DNA from: an uncultured Bacteroidales bacterium | Lineage (GTDB): Bacteria; Bacteroidota; Bacteroidia; Bacteroidales; Bacteroidaceae | Direction: 5' to 3' | Assembly: GCA_902785075.1 (NCBI GenBank) | Contig: CACZXN010000023.1 | Location: forward strand, 1 to 35,824 | Length of the DNA: 35,824 nucleotides | Part shown: positions 1-6,952 of the stretch, in pieces | How the letters are laid out: the number at the start of each line of letters is the position of its first letter | Position numbering within the stretch: the first letter of the stretch is position 1 | Program-made: the position numbers and the translations under genes | The notes under the pieces: model-generated | The model's database searches: none | Told to the model about the DNA's origin: nothing | Seen by the model: only the letters and a program-made list of their open reading frames with translations

Positions 1-136
1 TTATCTCCCAATCACTATAGAAAAGGAAAGTGTCTATATCAAATAGAGAGTTTATAATATGTCAAGCATTCGAGTTATACAAGGTGACTTTGAAAAGAAA
101 CTGAGTGCTTATTGCAAGAAGTATTTCGGATATTGA
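1..136 (+). other. Left edge: possible gene end and a 25-codon ORF
   Basis: Reading the plus strand from base 1, one frame stays open until a TAA at 55-57 and another until a TAG at 44-46, so either could be the last codons of a gene that begins left of the window. An ATG at 59 then opens a 25-residue ORF ending at TGA 134-136 (begins MSSIRVIQGDFEKK). Its composition looks protein-like but I recognise no family, and it may be a fragment of a frameshifted gene. No promoter or other support is visible. Confidence 0.2.
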
Positions 137-196
137 CAGACCTATCAATTCCTATTTATAGAATAACTCATCATTCTATCAGCAAAAGAATTATGA

Positions 197-229
197 AAAA
201 GGGATTGCTCTTGATGAGTAATCCCTTTT
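197..229 (-). terminator. Bidirectional terminator of the pan-pro operon
   Basis: A 14-bp stem (AAAAGGGATTGCTC pairing with GAGTAATCCCTTTT, with a single G-T wobble) closes a 5-base loop. Runs of A on the left and T on the right give a U-tract in either direction. It lies about 50 bp beyond the proA stop codon, so it most plausibly ends the minus-strand panC-panD-proB-proA transcript. Confidence 0.85.
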
Positions 230-277
230 ACTTTTGGGTTTTGTCTTATAATGATTCTCTCTTTGAAACTCGCTTGG

Positions 278-1516
278 CTATTTTCTTATTTGTCCATTTC
301 CTCTAATCACCCATTTATAGGTGGTGATTTCTTCAAGAGCCATAGGGCCTCGTGCATGGAGTTTCTGGGTGCTGATACCTATTTCTGCACCTAATCCGAA
401 TTGAGCACCATCTGTGAATGATGTGGGTGCGTTGGTGTAAACACATGCTGCATCGACCTGTCGAATGAATTGCTCTGCTCGTTCGGCATTCTCAGTCACA
501 ATACTCTCGCTATGTCGTGAGCTGTAATGACGGATGTGAGCGAGTGCTTCGTTGAATGAATTGACGGTCTTGATAGCCATCTTATAGTCGAGAAATTCGG
601 TTCCGAAACTATCTGTGTCTGCATGACAAAGGAGTGGGGCAGGGTAGTTCCCTTCCAGAAGCGTGTATGCAGGTTCGTCTGCATAGATGATTACTTTGCT
701 GTCTGCCAAAGGAGCACAGAGTGCAGGAAGGTCGGGCAGACGTTCTGCATTCATAATCAGACAATCGAGGGCATTACATACACTTACACGACGAGTCTTT
801 GCATTGTTGACAATCGCCTTTCCTTTTTCGAGATCGCCATATTCGTCGAAGTAGCAATGACAGATACCTGCTCCTGTTTCGATAACAGGAACGGTAGCAT
901 TTTCGCGTACATATTGAATAAGTCGGCTGCTACCACGAGGAATAACCAAATCGATATACCCATTTGCACGCAGCATCTCTGTAGTCGCTTCGTGAGTAGC
1001 TGGGAGGAGGGTTACGCTGTTGGGATTTATGCCGTTTTGTTGAAGTATTACTTTAATCAGTTTTACGATTGCTTGGTTGGAATTATCTGCATCCTTACCG
1101 CCTTTGAGAACACATGCATTTCCGCTTTTCAGGCAGAGTGCAGCTACGTCGAAAGTAACATTGGGACGAGCCTCGTAGATGATACCTATCACTCCAAACG
1201 GCACGCTGATGCGCGACATATCTAATCCGTTGGGTAAGGTGTAGTGTTTGAGTATGCGCCCAAGGGGTGAGGGTAGGGCAGCCACATGACGAGTATCTGA
1301 TGCGATACCTTCAAGGCGCTCTGTGGTGAGTTTCAGTCGGTCGTAGAGCGGGTTGTCGGGCGACATAAGTGCCAGATCTTTGGCATTTGCTGCCAAGATA
1401 TTGTCTGTGTTGGCCAGTATTGCGTCAGCTATGTCGCAGAGTACTTTGTTTATCCTGTTGTCGTCAATTTGTGCAAGTTCGATGCTTGCGTCTTGTGCTT
1501 GTTGGAAAAGATTCAT
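278..1516 (-). CDS. proA: Gamma-glutamyl phosphate reductase (glutamate-5-semialdehyde dehydrogenase)
   Basis: This is the second enzyme of proline synthesis. It reduces gamma-glutamyl phosphate with NADPH to glutamate-5-semialdehyde, which cyclises to pyrroline-5-carboxylate, and acts in the cytoplasm. The 412-residue protein has the usual length of the family. Visible signatures are the Rossmann-fold segment with [20 protein letters not shown] near residues 112-131, the IPRGSSRLI stretch near 192-200, and the catalytic cysteine Cys247 in [16 protein letters not shown]. It is the last gene of the minus-strand operon, downstream of proB, whose product makes its unstable substrate; the two proteins are known to work closely together. 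The 91-bp spacer to proB is filled by a short tandem repeat that stops just before the ATG. The start is the only plausible one, directly at the conserved N-terminus. Confidence 0.97.
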   Translation of the reverse strand: MNLFQQAQDASIELAQIDDNRINKVLCDIADAILANTDNILAANAKDLALMSPDNPLYDRLKLTTERLEGIASDTRHVAALPSPLGRILKHYTLPNGLDMSRISVPFGVIGIIYEARPNVTFDVAALCLKSGNACVLKGGKDADNSNQAIVKLIKVILQQNGINPNSVTLLPATHEATTEMLRANGYIDLVIPRGSSRLIQYVRENATVPVIETGAGICHCYFDEYGDLEKGKAIVNNAKTRRVSVCNALDCLIMNAERLPDLPALCAPLADSKVIIYADEPAYTLLEGNYPAPLLCHADTDSFGTEFLDYKMAIKTVNSFNEALAHIRHYSSRHSESIVTENAERAEQFIRQVDAACVYTNAPTSFTDGAQFGLGAEIGISTQKLHARGPMALEEITTYKWVIRGNGQIRK

Positions 1517-1523
1517 AATAATT

Positions 1524-1601
1524 AATGGGGATTATGGGACTAATGGGACCTATAGGACTTATGGGGCTAATGGGACTTATAGGACTTATGGGGCTTATGG
1601 G
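1524..1601. repeat. 9-bp tandem repeat in the proB-proA spacer
   Basis: About eight imperfect copies of a 9-bp unit (plus-strand consensus CTTATGGGA, with variants CTAATGGGA and CCTATAGGA) run through almost the entire spacer. A higher-order 27-bp unit of three 9-mers is present twice, at about 1540-1566 and 1567-1593, differing at one base. The array ends about 8 bp before the proA start codon. It is therefore transcribed in the operon mRNA as a C/A-rich leader of proA. Confidence 0.9.
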
Positions 1602-1607
1602 CACACC

Positions 1608-2678
1608 TTATTTTATATAAAGATAGTCATAGTGTATGAGTGGCTTCTTGCTGTGTTGCCCAATCACCTTGCGCGCTTCTTCGCTATCGTATGAGGTGCG
1701 TCCTACACCTATCTCTTGTCCTTCTGTGTTCTTGATACTGATGATGTCGTCCTTCTCGAACTCTCCTTCTACGGCTGTCACTCCGATAGGGAGCACACTT
1801 AAAGCTTTGCTTCCGCAAATAGCTTCTACTGCCTTGTCGTTCAAGGTGATACTACCTTTTGCGAAGTCTCCACTATGAGCAATCCATTTCTTGATGCTCG
1901 ATACTGTTTGCTTGGCTGGTACGAAGCGAGTGCAGAGGGTAGTTTCAGGTTCCTGTATGAGTTTCACAAGGATGTTGTCGCGTTTTCCGTTAGCGATGAT
2001 GACTGGGATTCCTTCGTCTGCTACCTTGCGTGCGATGTTGCATTTGGTAATCATTCCTCCGCGTCCAAATCCCGACTTTCCTGTCTGGATATAGTCTTTA
2101 AGGTCTGCGTTGGGTTCTACACATCGGATGACTTTACTCTCAGGCAGTTGAGGATTTCCGTCGTAGATTCCGTCGATGTTGCTAAGGATAATCAGCATAT
2201 CCACATCGAGCATCGTAGCGATAAGTCCACTCAGTTCGTCATTATCGGTAAACATCAGCTCTGTGACAGATACGGTGTCGTTCTCGTTGACGATTGGGAT
2301 GACTCCATTCTCAAGCATCACCTCCATGCAGTTACGCTGATTGAGGTAATGATGACGAGTGCTGAAGTTCTCTTTCATCGTAAGTACCTGTCCCACAGTG
2401 ATGTGGTGGTCGCGGAACAGTTCGTAATAGCGGTTGATAAGTTTGGCTTGTCCGATAGCAGAAAAGAGCTGACGCTGTTCAACGGAATCCATGTGGCGTT
2501 CTACCGTCAGTTCGCTGCGTCCGCTTGCTACGGCTCCAGAGGAAATCAGTACCACCTGGATGCCTTCACGACGCAATACAGCCACTTGGTCGACCAAAGC
2601 AGACATGCGTGTAACATCCAACGTACCGTCGTCTCTGGTCAGCACGTTACTTCCTATCTTGACCGCAACACGTTTCAT
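1608..2678 (-). CDS. proB: Glutamate 5-kinase
   Basis: Catalyses the ATP-dependent phosphorylation of glutamate to gamma-glutamyl phosphate, the committed and usually proline-inhibited step of proline synthesis. The 356-residue protein starts with the amino-acid-kinase segment VKIGSNVLT (about 6-14), followed by [29 protein letters not shown] and [10 protein letters not shown]. The last 90 or so residues form a PUA domain, including [14 protein letters not shown], so the enzyme is the two-domain form. Its ATG overlaps the TGA of panD (ATGA at 2675-2678), which suggests translational coupling. No truncation or missing motif is seen. Confidence 0.97.
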   Translation of the reverse strand: MKRVAVKIGSNVLTRDDGTLDVTRMSALVDQVAVLRREGIQVVLISSGAVASGRSELTVERHMDSVEQRQLFSAIGQAKLINRYYELFRDHHITVGQVLTMKENFSTRHHYLNQRNCMEVMLENGVIPIVNENDTVSVTELMFTDNDELSGLIATMLDVDMLIILSNIDGIYDGNPQLPESKVIRCVEPNADLKDYIQTGKSGFGRGGMITKCNIARKVADEGIPVIIANGKRDNILVKLIQEPETTLCTRFVPAKQTVSSIKKWIAHSGDFAKGSITLNDKAVEAICGSKALSVLPIGVTAVEGEFEKDDIISIKNTEGQEIGVGRTSYDSEEARKVIGQHSKKPLIHYDYLYIK

Positions 2679-3025
2679 TTCACAATTCTATTCTTTTCGT
2701 CTGGGAATACTACTGCAGGCTTAAACTGCTTAGCCTCTTCGAAGTCCATCAGGGCATACGACATGATGATACATACGTCGCCTGGCAATACCTTACGTGC
2801 GGCTGCACCATTCAGGCACACACATCCGCTACCGCGTTCGCCTTTGATGACGTAGGTCTCGAAGCGTTCGCCGTTGTTGTTGTTCACCACTGATACCTTC
2901 TCGCCAGCAATGAGGTTGGCTGCCTCCATCAGGTCCTCATCGAGGGTGATGCTACCCATGTAATGCAGGTTAGCCTCTGTGATGGTTGCACAATGTATCT
3001 TCGATTTCAGTACTTCTATCAGCAT
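2675..3025 (-). CDS. panD: Aspartate 1-decarboxylase proenzyme
   Basis: Decarboxylates L-aspartate to beta-alanine for pantothenate and coenzyme A synthesis. The protein is 116 residues, normal for this small pyruvoyl enzyme. It is made as an inactive chain that cleaves itself between Gly24 and Ser25, and that site is visible in HYMGSITLD at residues 21-29, so Ser25 should become the pyruvoyl group. The conserved catalytic-core segments [13 protein letters not shown] and the [19 protein letters not shown] region are present. It overlaps panC by 7 bp upstream and proB by 4 bp downstream, so the three genes must be read from one message. Its product, beta-alanine, is one of the two substrates of PanC. 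Confidence 0.97.
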   Translation of the reverse strand: MLIEVLKSKIHCATITEANLHYMGSITLDEDLMEAANLIAGEKVSVVNNNNGERFETYVIKGERGSGCVCLNGAAARKVLPGDVCIIMSYALMDFEEAKQFKPAVVFPDEKNRIVK

Positions 3026-3891
3026 GACTTATACTTGATGTTGTCGATTAATCTAACAGGAATGGCTCCACAGAATACTGTGATACAGCCAACGATGTAG
3101 TCGGAGTCGTCCCAAGTGTTCAGGCTCAGGAGCGAGTTGCCATCTACGATTTCGTAGTATTGCACCTCAAGTCCTTCGACTGCGTTGATGGTATCGATGA
3201 CCCATTGCTTTGTTTCTGCAAGGGTATGATTCTTTGCATAGTTCTGACTGGCAAAGAGTGTCTGCGAGATGGTCAGTGCAATCTTGCGCTCAGCAGGTGA
3301 GAGTAGGGTGTTACGGCTTGAAAGCGCCAATCCGTCTTCCTCACGTACAATAGGGCAAGGGCATATCTCCAGCGGGAATTTCTGGTCTTCCACCATACGG
3401 CGAATGACTGCAATCTGCTGGAAGTCCTTCTCACCGAAGTATGCACGATCGGGTTCGGTCATCATGAACAGCTTGCTCACCACTTGGCACACACCGTTGA
3501 AGTGTCCTGGGCGGAAGCCGCCTTCCATCACCTCGTCGGTAGGCGGATAGCTGAACTGACGCGTGTCGGGTTCAGGATACACCTCTTCTACTGATGGTGC
3601 AAAAGCAATCAGTTCCTTGTTGATAAATATTTCGAACACACTCTGCAGCAACTTACAATCGTTTTCGAGCGTGCGAGGATACTTGGCAAGATCGTTCTTG
3701 TCGTTAAACTGAGTAGGATTCACAAAGATGCTGACAACCGTCACGTCGTTTTCTGTCAAACTGCGAGTTACCAGCGAAGCATGACCAGCATGGAGGGCAC
3801 CCATCGTAGGCACTAAACCAACTGATTTGTTAGCAAGGCGCTGAGCTTTCAGCTCTGCCTTCAAGTCCGATATCGTTTGAATTACTTTCAT
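3019..3891 (-). CDS. panC: Pantothenate synthetase (pantoate-beta-alanine ligase)
   Basis: Joins pantoate and beta-alanine to pantothenate at the cost of ATP to AMP and pyrophosphate. The 290-residue protein shows the nucleotidyl-transferase HIGH-like motif in [10 protein letters not shown] (residues 28-37), FVNPTQF, the FGEKDFQQ segment and LSSRN. The ATG at 3891 was preferred to an in-frame start at 3924 because translation from MKVIQTI fits the usual N-terminus and the promoter -7 box lies across the 3924 codon. It is the first gene of the panC-panD-proB-proA operon; no panB is present in the window. Confidence 0.96.
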   Translation of the reverse strand: MKVIQTISDLKAELKAQRLANKSVGLVPTMGALHAGHASLVTRSLTENDVTVVSIFVNPTQFNDKNDLAKYPRTLENDCKLLQSVFEIFINKELIAFAPSVEEVYPEPDTRQFSYPPTDEVMEGGFRPGHFNGVCQVVSKLFMMTEPDRAYFGEKDFQQIAVIRRMVEDQKFPLEICPCPIVREEDGLALSSRNTLLSPAERKIALTISQTLFASQNYAKNHTLAETKQWVIDTINAVEGLEVQYYEIVDGNSLLSLNTWDDSDYIVGCITVFCGAIPVRLIDNIKYKSC

Positions 3892-3920
3892 TCTTCTTTT
3901 GATTCTAGTCAAAATGTTCT

Positions 3921-3929
3921 GCAAAGTTA
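3921..3929 (-). promoter_or_regulatory. Promoter -7 box for panC operon
   Basis: On the minus strand this reads TAACTTTGC, matching the Bacteroidota housekeeping -7 consensus TAnnTTTG. It lies 30 bp upstream of the chosen panC ATG. A clear TTG at the -33 position is not seen, so the assignment rests on the -7 box and its location. Confidence 0.6.
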
Positions 3930-4044
3930 GTAAATTTCTACGATATAGTTGTCAGAAACCCTTAAAATGTTGATACTTCAACATTATTTCTCACAAAAAT
4001 GCACTCTTTTGAGCATAAATCATCACGAACTAATAAATAATGTG

Positions 4045-4052
4045 TATCTTTG
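4045..4052 (+). promoter_or_regulatory. Promoter -7 box for the DUF4369-like gene
   Basis: TATCTTTG matches TAnnTTTG and lies 27 bp before the ATG at 4079, which leaves a leader of about 20 nt. No convincing -33 TTG at 19-20 nt spacing is visible. Confidence 0.6.
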
Positions 4053-4078
4053 CAATACAAAACCTAACATTATCAGTC

Positions 4079-4708
4079 ATGAAACAGCTATTATTTGTGC
4101 TTACTGCCATCCTATTGGCAACCACAGCTCAGGCAAAGAAGGTGAAGGTAACCATCGACGGAATGGTTTCGCCCTCACAGACAAAATTGTATCTCATCAT
4201 CAATGAGGACACAGCAAATGCTCAGTTGATTCCCATCAAGGATGCCAAGTTCTCTGTAACCATCAAGGTCGATCGCGATGCATTCATCCGTCTTCACGAC
4301 TATAAGCAATGGCCCGAACGCAGTCAGTTCATCCTCATTCCTGACAGCAAACACATCACCATCGACTGGGACAGAGGTACCATAAAGGGTTCGGAGAAGT
4401 CGCTCGAATTGCAAATGGCTTGTCGTCTCATACGAGATGAAAGTCCTGAGGGGTTTCATGTCGATGTATTCACTGACGACCCTGAAGCCTGGCGTGAAGC
4501 CCGCTTGACTGAAGCGTCAATACGTGAAGATATGATGAATAATCAGAGAAGGATAGCCAAAGACATGATTCTCAAAGACAAGGAGAATGCGGCTTGTGCC
4601 TGGATTGTCTATTGTTTCCCTGAGGTGATTGAAGGAGAGATAGGAGCGATGCTCGACAACATGCAACCCAAGTGGATGAAGCATCCTATCCTGAAGAAGA
4701 AAAAGTAA
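4079..4708 (+). CDS. Secreted DUF4369-like protein
   Basis: A 209-residue protein with a typical signal peptide (residues 1-19, ending TTAQA before KKVKVTIDG). The region after it, KVTIDGMVSPSQTKLYL followed by beta-rich sequence to about residue 100, resembles the DUF4369 domain that in Bacteroidota often sits in front of a TlpA-type thioredoxin domain. Here no thioredoxin CxxC is present; the second half is helical and charged and ends in a run of lysines. Function is unknown; a periplasmic or outer-membrane-facing role is inferred only from the signal. The start at 4079 was chosen over an upstream in-frame codon because it gives the signal peptide and lies downstream of the promoter box. 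Confidence 0.75.
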   Translation: MKQLLFVLTAILLATTAQAKKVKVTIDGMVSPSQTKLYLIINEDTANAQLIPIKDAKFSVTIKVDRDAFIRLHDYKQWPERSQFILIPDSKHITIDWDRGTIKGSEKSLELQMACRLIRDESPEGFHVDVFTDDPEAWREARLTEASIREDMMNNQRRIAKDMILKDKENAACAWIVYCFPEVIEGEIGAMLDNMQPKWMKHPILKKKK

Positions 4709-4771
4709 CAGACAGATGCAAGATTTTGTTGGGTGTGGGATTTACTAAGAAACATCCAAAAGTATAAAAGT

Positions 4772-5350
4772 ATGAAAGCAAGTTATTTTTTTATCGTTGG
4801 AATTATTAGCTGTGCTATGATTTCATTCATTGGATGTAGTGACGATGACGAAACATACAAGCCGGTTAAAAAGAATCAGTTGTATTACGATGGCCACACT
4901 TACGACATGACACCATCCGTCAGTTACTCGCCTGGCAGCCACAGATACAGTATCGGCCTTCGACCGTTATATACCCGCGACTGGGATTTCCACTTATTCA
5001 TCGACTCCACTTTGGTTGGGAAGACAATCGACCTCAGTACCCCTTTGACAGGCAATATCTATGCTGATTTGGGAATAGATTATATCATCGGCAGTCCTAT
5101 CAATGACTATATCGGATACATGGGCATGAGTATGGGAGACGGCACCATGTGGGGACACATCGGTAGTATTGACTTTTCAGAAAAACTATACAATGAATCC
5201 ATCTTCAAATTCGGAACCTTACGCATTGACACCAATGAACCGGAATTCCAAATGAATATATCGGGAATCCTCAAGGACGGCAAAGGATTCAATGCTTCAC
5301 TAAGTTTCCCAACAAAAGACATCAAGATTATAGTTCCCCTCTATAAATGA
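4772..5350 (+). CDS. Hypothetical lipoprotein
   Basis: A 192-residue protein with a lipoprotein signal: a hydrophobic stretch at residues 5-20 and a lipobox SFIGC with the lipid-bearing Cys22, followed by SDDDE. Acidic residues directly after the Cys fit the Bacteroidota lipoprotein export signal for the cell surface. The mature part is rich in Tyr, Gly and Asp and looks beta-stranded; I recognise no family. It follows the DUF4369-like gene by 63 bp on the same strand and may share its transcript. The start at 4772 gives the signal sequence; an in-frame start 13 codons upstream would not. Confidence 0.7.
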   Translation: MKASYFFIVGIISCAMISFIGCSDDDETYKPVKKNQLYYDGHTYDMTPSVSYSPGSHRYSIGLRPLYTRDWDFHLFIDSTLVGKTIDLSTPLTGNIYADLGIDYIIGSPINDYIGYMGMSMGDGTMWGHIGSIDFSEKLYNESIFKFGTLRIDTNEPEFQMNISGILKDGKGFNASLSFPTKDIKIIVPLYK

Positions 5351-5359
5351 ATAACATAA

Positions 5360-5384
5360 GCGGCGTCAGCATAGCTGGCACCGC
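5360..5384. terminator. Weak hairpin between convergent genes
   Basis: An 11-bp stem with one C-A mismatch and one G-T wobble (GCGGCGTCAGC against GCTGGCACCGC) around a 3-base loop lies between the convergent lipoprotein gene and mscL. There is no T-run on either side, so termination activity is uncertain. Confidence 0.4.
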
Positions 5385-5410
5385 TTGTCGTAAATGGGGT
5401 AGGGAAGTGC

Positions 5411-5872
5411 TTACTTCTTGTCTTTCAGCAAGTCGCGAATCTCTGTGAGGAGCACCTCTTCGTTGCTTGGTGCTGGAGGTTCAGCAGCTGCAGCATCTTC
5501 TGCTTCCTTCTTCTTGCGCAGGCTTGTCAGCTTGGCGATTCCCTTAATCATGAAGAAGATACAGAGAGCGATGATGAGGAAATCGACAACGTTCTGAATG
5601 AATGCGCCATAGTTCCAAGTTACAGGTTCGATAGCAGCTGCGATTTCGTTGCCTGCTGCGTCGAGTTGTGCTGGAACTCCGTCTTTCATCACAATCTTCA
5701 AATCGGTGAAATCTACACCACCAAGGAGTACACCAAGAGGTGGCATAAGGATGTCGGATACGAAACTGGTTACAATCTTGCCGAATGCACCGCCGATGAT
5801 AACACCGACTGCCATATCCATCACATTACCCTTGAGGGCGAATTCTTTGAATTCTTCTACAAATTTTGCCAT
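5411..5872 (-). CDS. mscL: Large-conductance mechanosensitive channel
   Basis: Forms the homopentameric inner-membrane pore that opens under high membrane tension and releases solutes during osmotic downshock. The 153-residue protein begins with the amphipathic helix [17 protein letters not shown], then TM1 with the pore-lining [13 protein letters not shown], a periplasmic loop, TM2 (about residues 87-112) and a charged C-terminal helix ending in [15 protein letters not shown]. It is a little longer than the E. coli protein (136 residues) mainly because of an Ala-rich linker before the C-terminal bundle. It is a single-gene transcript behind its own promoter. Confidence 0.97.
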   Translation of the reverse strand: MAKFVEEFKEFALKGNVMDMAVGVIIGGAFGKIVTSFVSDILMPPLGVLLGGVDFTDLKIVMKDGVPAQLDAAGNEIAAAIEPVTWNYGAFIQNVVDFLIIALCIFFMIKGIAKLTSLRKKKEAEDAAAAEPPAPSNEEVLLTEIRDLLKDKK

Positions 5873-5918
5873 GTTCGTTCGTTTTTATAGGTTAATACTA
5901 AGTTCCTGTATTTGTGGG

Positions 5919-5949
5919 CAAAGATAGTATAAAAACAGATAAGCACCAA
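5919..5949 (-). promoter_or_regulatory. Promoter of mscL
   Basis: On the minus strand a TTG (plus bases 5947-5949) is followed after 20 nt by TATCTTTG (5919-5926), an exact match to the Bacteroidota -33/-7 arrangement. It lies about 47 bp upstream of the mscL ATG. Confidence 0.8.
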
Positions 5950-6040
5950 ATTTATCTGCACGAAAAATATGTTTTTCATGTCATTTACACTTGGAAATTA
6001 TAAAAAAGGGGTGTAGAAATATCAGTTTCCTAGGAAAAAT

Positions 6041-6071
6041 TTGCCTATTCCAAGAGAAAGAATTATCTTTG
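6041..6071 (+). promoter_or_regulatory. Promoter of the HU-HIG gene
   Basis: TTG (6041-6043), 20-nt spacer, TATCTTTG (6064-6071): a full consensus promoter. The start codon is 155 bp downstream, so the transcript has an unusually long leader, which contains a 21-bp tandem repeat. A 10-bp palindrome TTCCTAGGAA (6027-6036) sits just upstream of the -33 element and could be an operator. The rest of the 5873-6226 gap shows nothing else. Confidence 0.75.
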
Positions 6072-6093
6072 CCTAAGGAAAAGTTCTATTCCG

Positions 6094-6146
6094 AGGCTTG
6101 GAATATATGTTCAAAGGCTTGGAATATATGTTCAAAGGCTTGGAAC
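6094..6146. repeat. 21-bp tandem repeat in an mRNA leader
   Basis: Two exact consecutive copies of a 21-bp unit beginning AGGCTTGGAATATATG (6094-6114 and 6115-6135) and a partial third copy (AGGCTTGGAAC, 6136-6146). The array is in the leader between the promoter at 6041-6071 and the HU-HIG start codon at 6227. Confidence 0.9.
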
Positions 6147-6226
6147 GGACCTAATCCCTAAGGGTAAACCTTTTACATGCGAGAGGTAATCAATTTTCTA
6201 GTCAGGTAAAATAAAAATTCAGCATC

Positions 6227-6856
6227 ATGGGTAGCTACAAAATCAAAGAGATGAGTGCAGGAATGACCAACAGCGAAAGAAAACAGTTTCCTGTGCAAGA
6301 AGTTTATAGCATGTTCGACAACGAAACTACGATGGAGTGGATGGAGAAATACAATCCGATGCTCAATCGAGGACTTATCAGCAGTGTGTTCGAAGCGCTG
6401 TCGAAAGTACTGGTAAACGTATTGCCCGAGGGCCATACGGTGAAGATTGACGGCTTGGGTGTGTTCAGTCTTTCGCTCGAATTCTGCAACTCAAAAACAG
6501 AGGAACCAACTGACGGGCAGAAACAAGTTCGCGAGTATCGTCGAGTGCAAGCCAAAAGCATCAACCTTAAGGTCGATCGTATGTTGGTAGATGAGATTAA
6601 CGAAATGAGCACCTTCGAGCGAAATGGCAGCGAAGTAGTGACAATGGGGCAGCACACCTATACACTTCAACAACGCATTGAGCGGGCACTCGCTCATCTC
6701 GAAAAGCATAGATACATCACCCTGACCGAATATGCCAACCTCAATCAGATGAGTCGCACATCTGCGTCCGTAGAGCTGAAACAACTGGTTGCTGACCCTT
6801 CGTCAGGAATCAAGGCGAATGGAAGCGGAACCCACAAAGTATGGGTGAAAGCGTGA
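6227..6856 (+). CDS. HU-HIG family DNA-binding protein with C-terminal winged helix
   Basis: A 209-residue protein. Residues about 1-125 resemble the Bacteroidota HU-like domain known as HU-HIG: RGLISSVFEALSKVL forms the dimerisation helices, VKIDGLGVFSLSLEF is the beta turn corresponding to the HU core, and KSINLKVDRMLVDEIN follows. Residues about 140-209 look like a winged helix: helix IERALAHLEKHRYITLTEYA, recognition-like helix NQMSRTSASVELKQL, then a short wing ending HKVWVKA. HU-HIG proteins are known from domain surveys to carry extra C-terminal modules; their biology is little studied. DNA binding is inferred from both domains. The long repeat-containing leader suggests post-transcriptional or self-regulation, but that is untested. 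The next gene is divergent in function, so its target cannot be read from context. Confidence 0.8.
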   Translation: MGSYKIKEMSAGMTNSERKQFPVQEVYSMFDNETTMEWMEKYNPMLNRGLISSVFEALSKVLVNVLPEGHTVKIDGLGVFSLSLEFCNSKTEEPTDGQKQVREYRRVQAKSINLKVDRMLVDEINEMSTFERNGSEVVTMGQHTYTLQQRIERALAHLEKHRYITLTEYANLNQMSRTSASVELKQLVADPSSGIKANGSGTHKVWVKA

Positions 6857-6904
6857 AGATATACAGAACTTCTGTTAATTAATCATAAATTATGACTAAG
6901 CGGA

Positions 6905-6934
6905 TTGCTAATTAACAAATAATGTGTAACTTTG
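6905..6934 (+). promoter_or_regulatory. Promoter of the 939-residue barrel gene
   Basis: TTG (6905-6907), 19-nt spacer, TAACTTTG (6927-6934). The ATG chosen for the following gene is 18 bp downstream at 6953. The position excludes an in-frame upstream TTG codon at 6932, which overlaps the -7 box. Confidence 0.8.
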
Positions 6935-6952
6935 TGCACGCAACAATTCATT

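Noticed and set aside
623-1225. A 200-codon plus-strand ORF opposite proA.
   Set aside because: The frame is antisense to the conserved core of ProA and shows no signature of its own.
1353-1694. A plus-strand ORF whose repeat region would encode a Gly/Tyr-rich tract (YGTNGTYRTYG).
   Set aside because: The repetitive peptide is only the translation of the 9-bp DNA repeat between proB and proA; the remainder is antisense to proA.
1875-2855. A 326-codon plus-strand ORF opposite proB and panD.
   Set aside because: proB and panD carry every family motif on the other strand, and the plus-strand translation has no recognisable domain; it is a shadow of their codon pattern.
6932-6952. Extension of the barrel protein by 7 codons to an upstream TTG.
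   Set aside because: That codon overlaps the -7 promoter box at 6927-6934; the ATG at 6953 gives a proper signal peptide.
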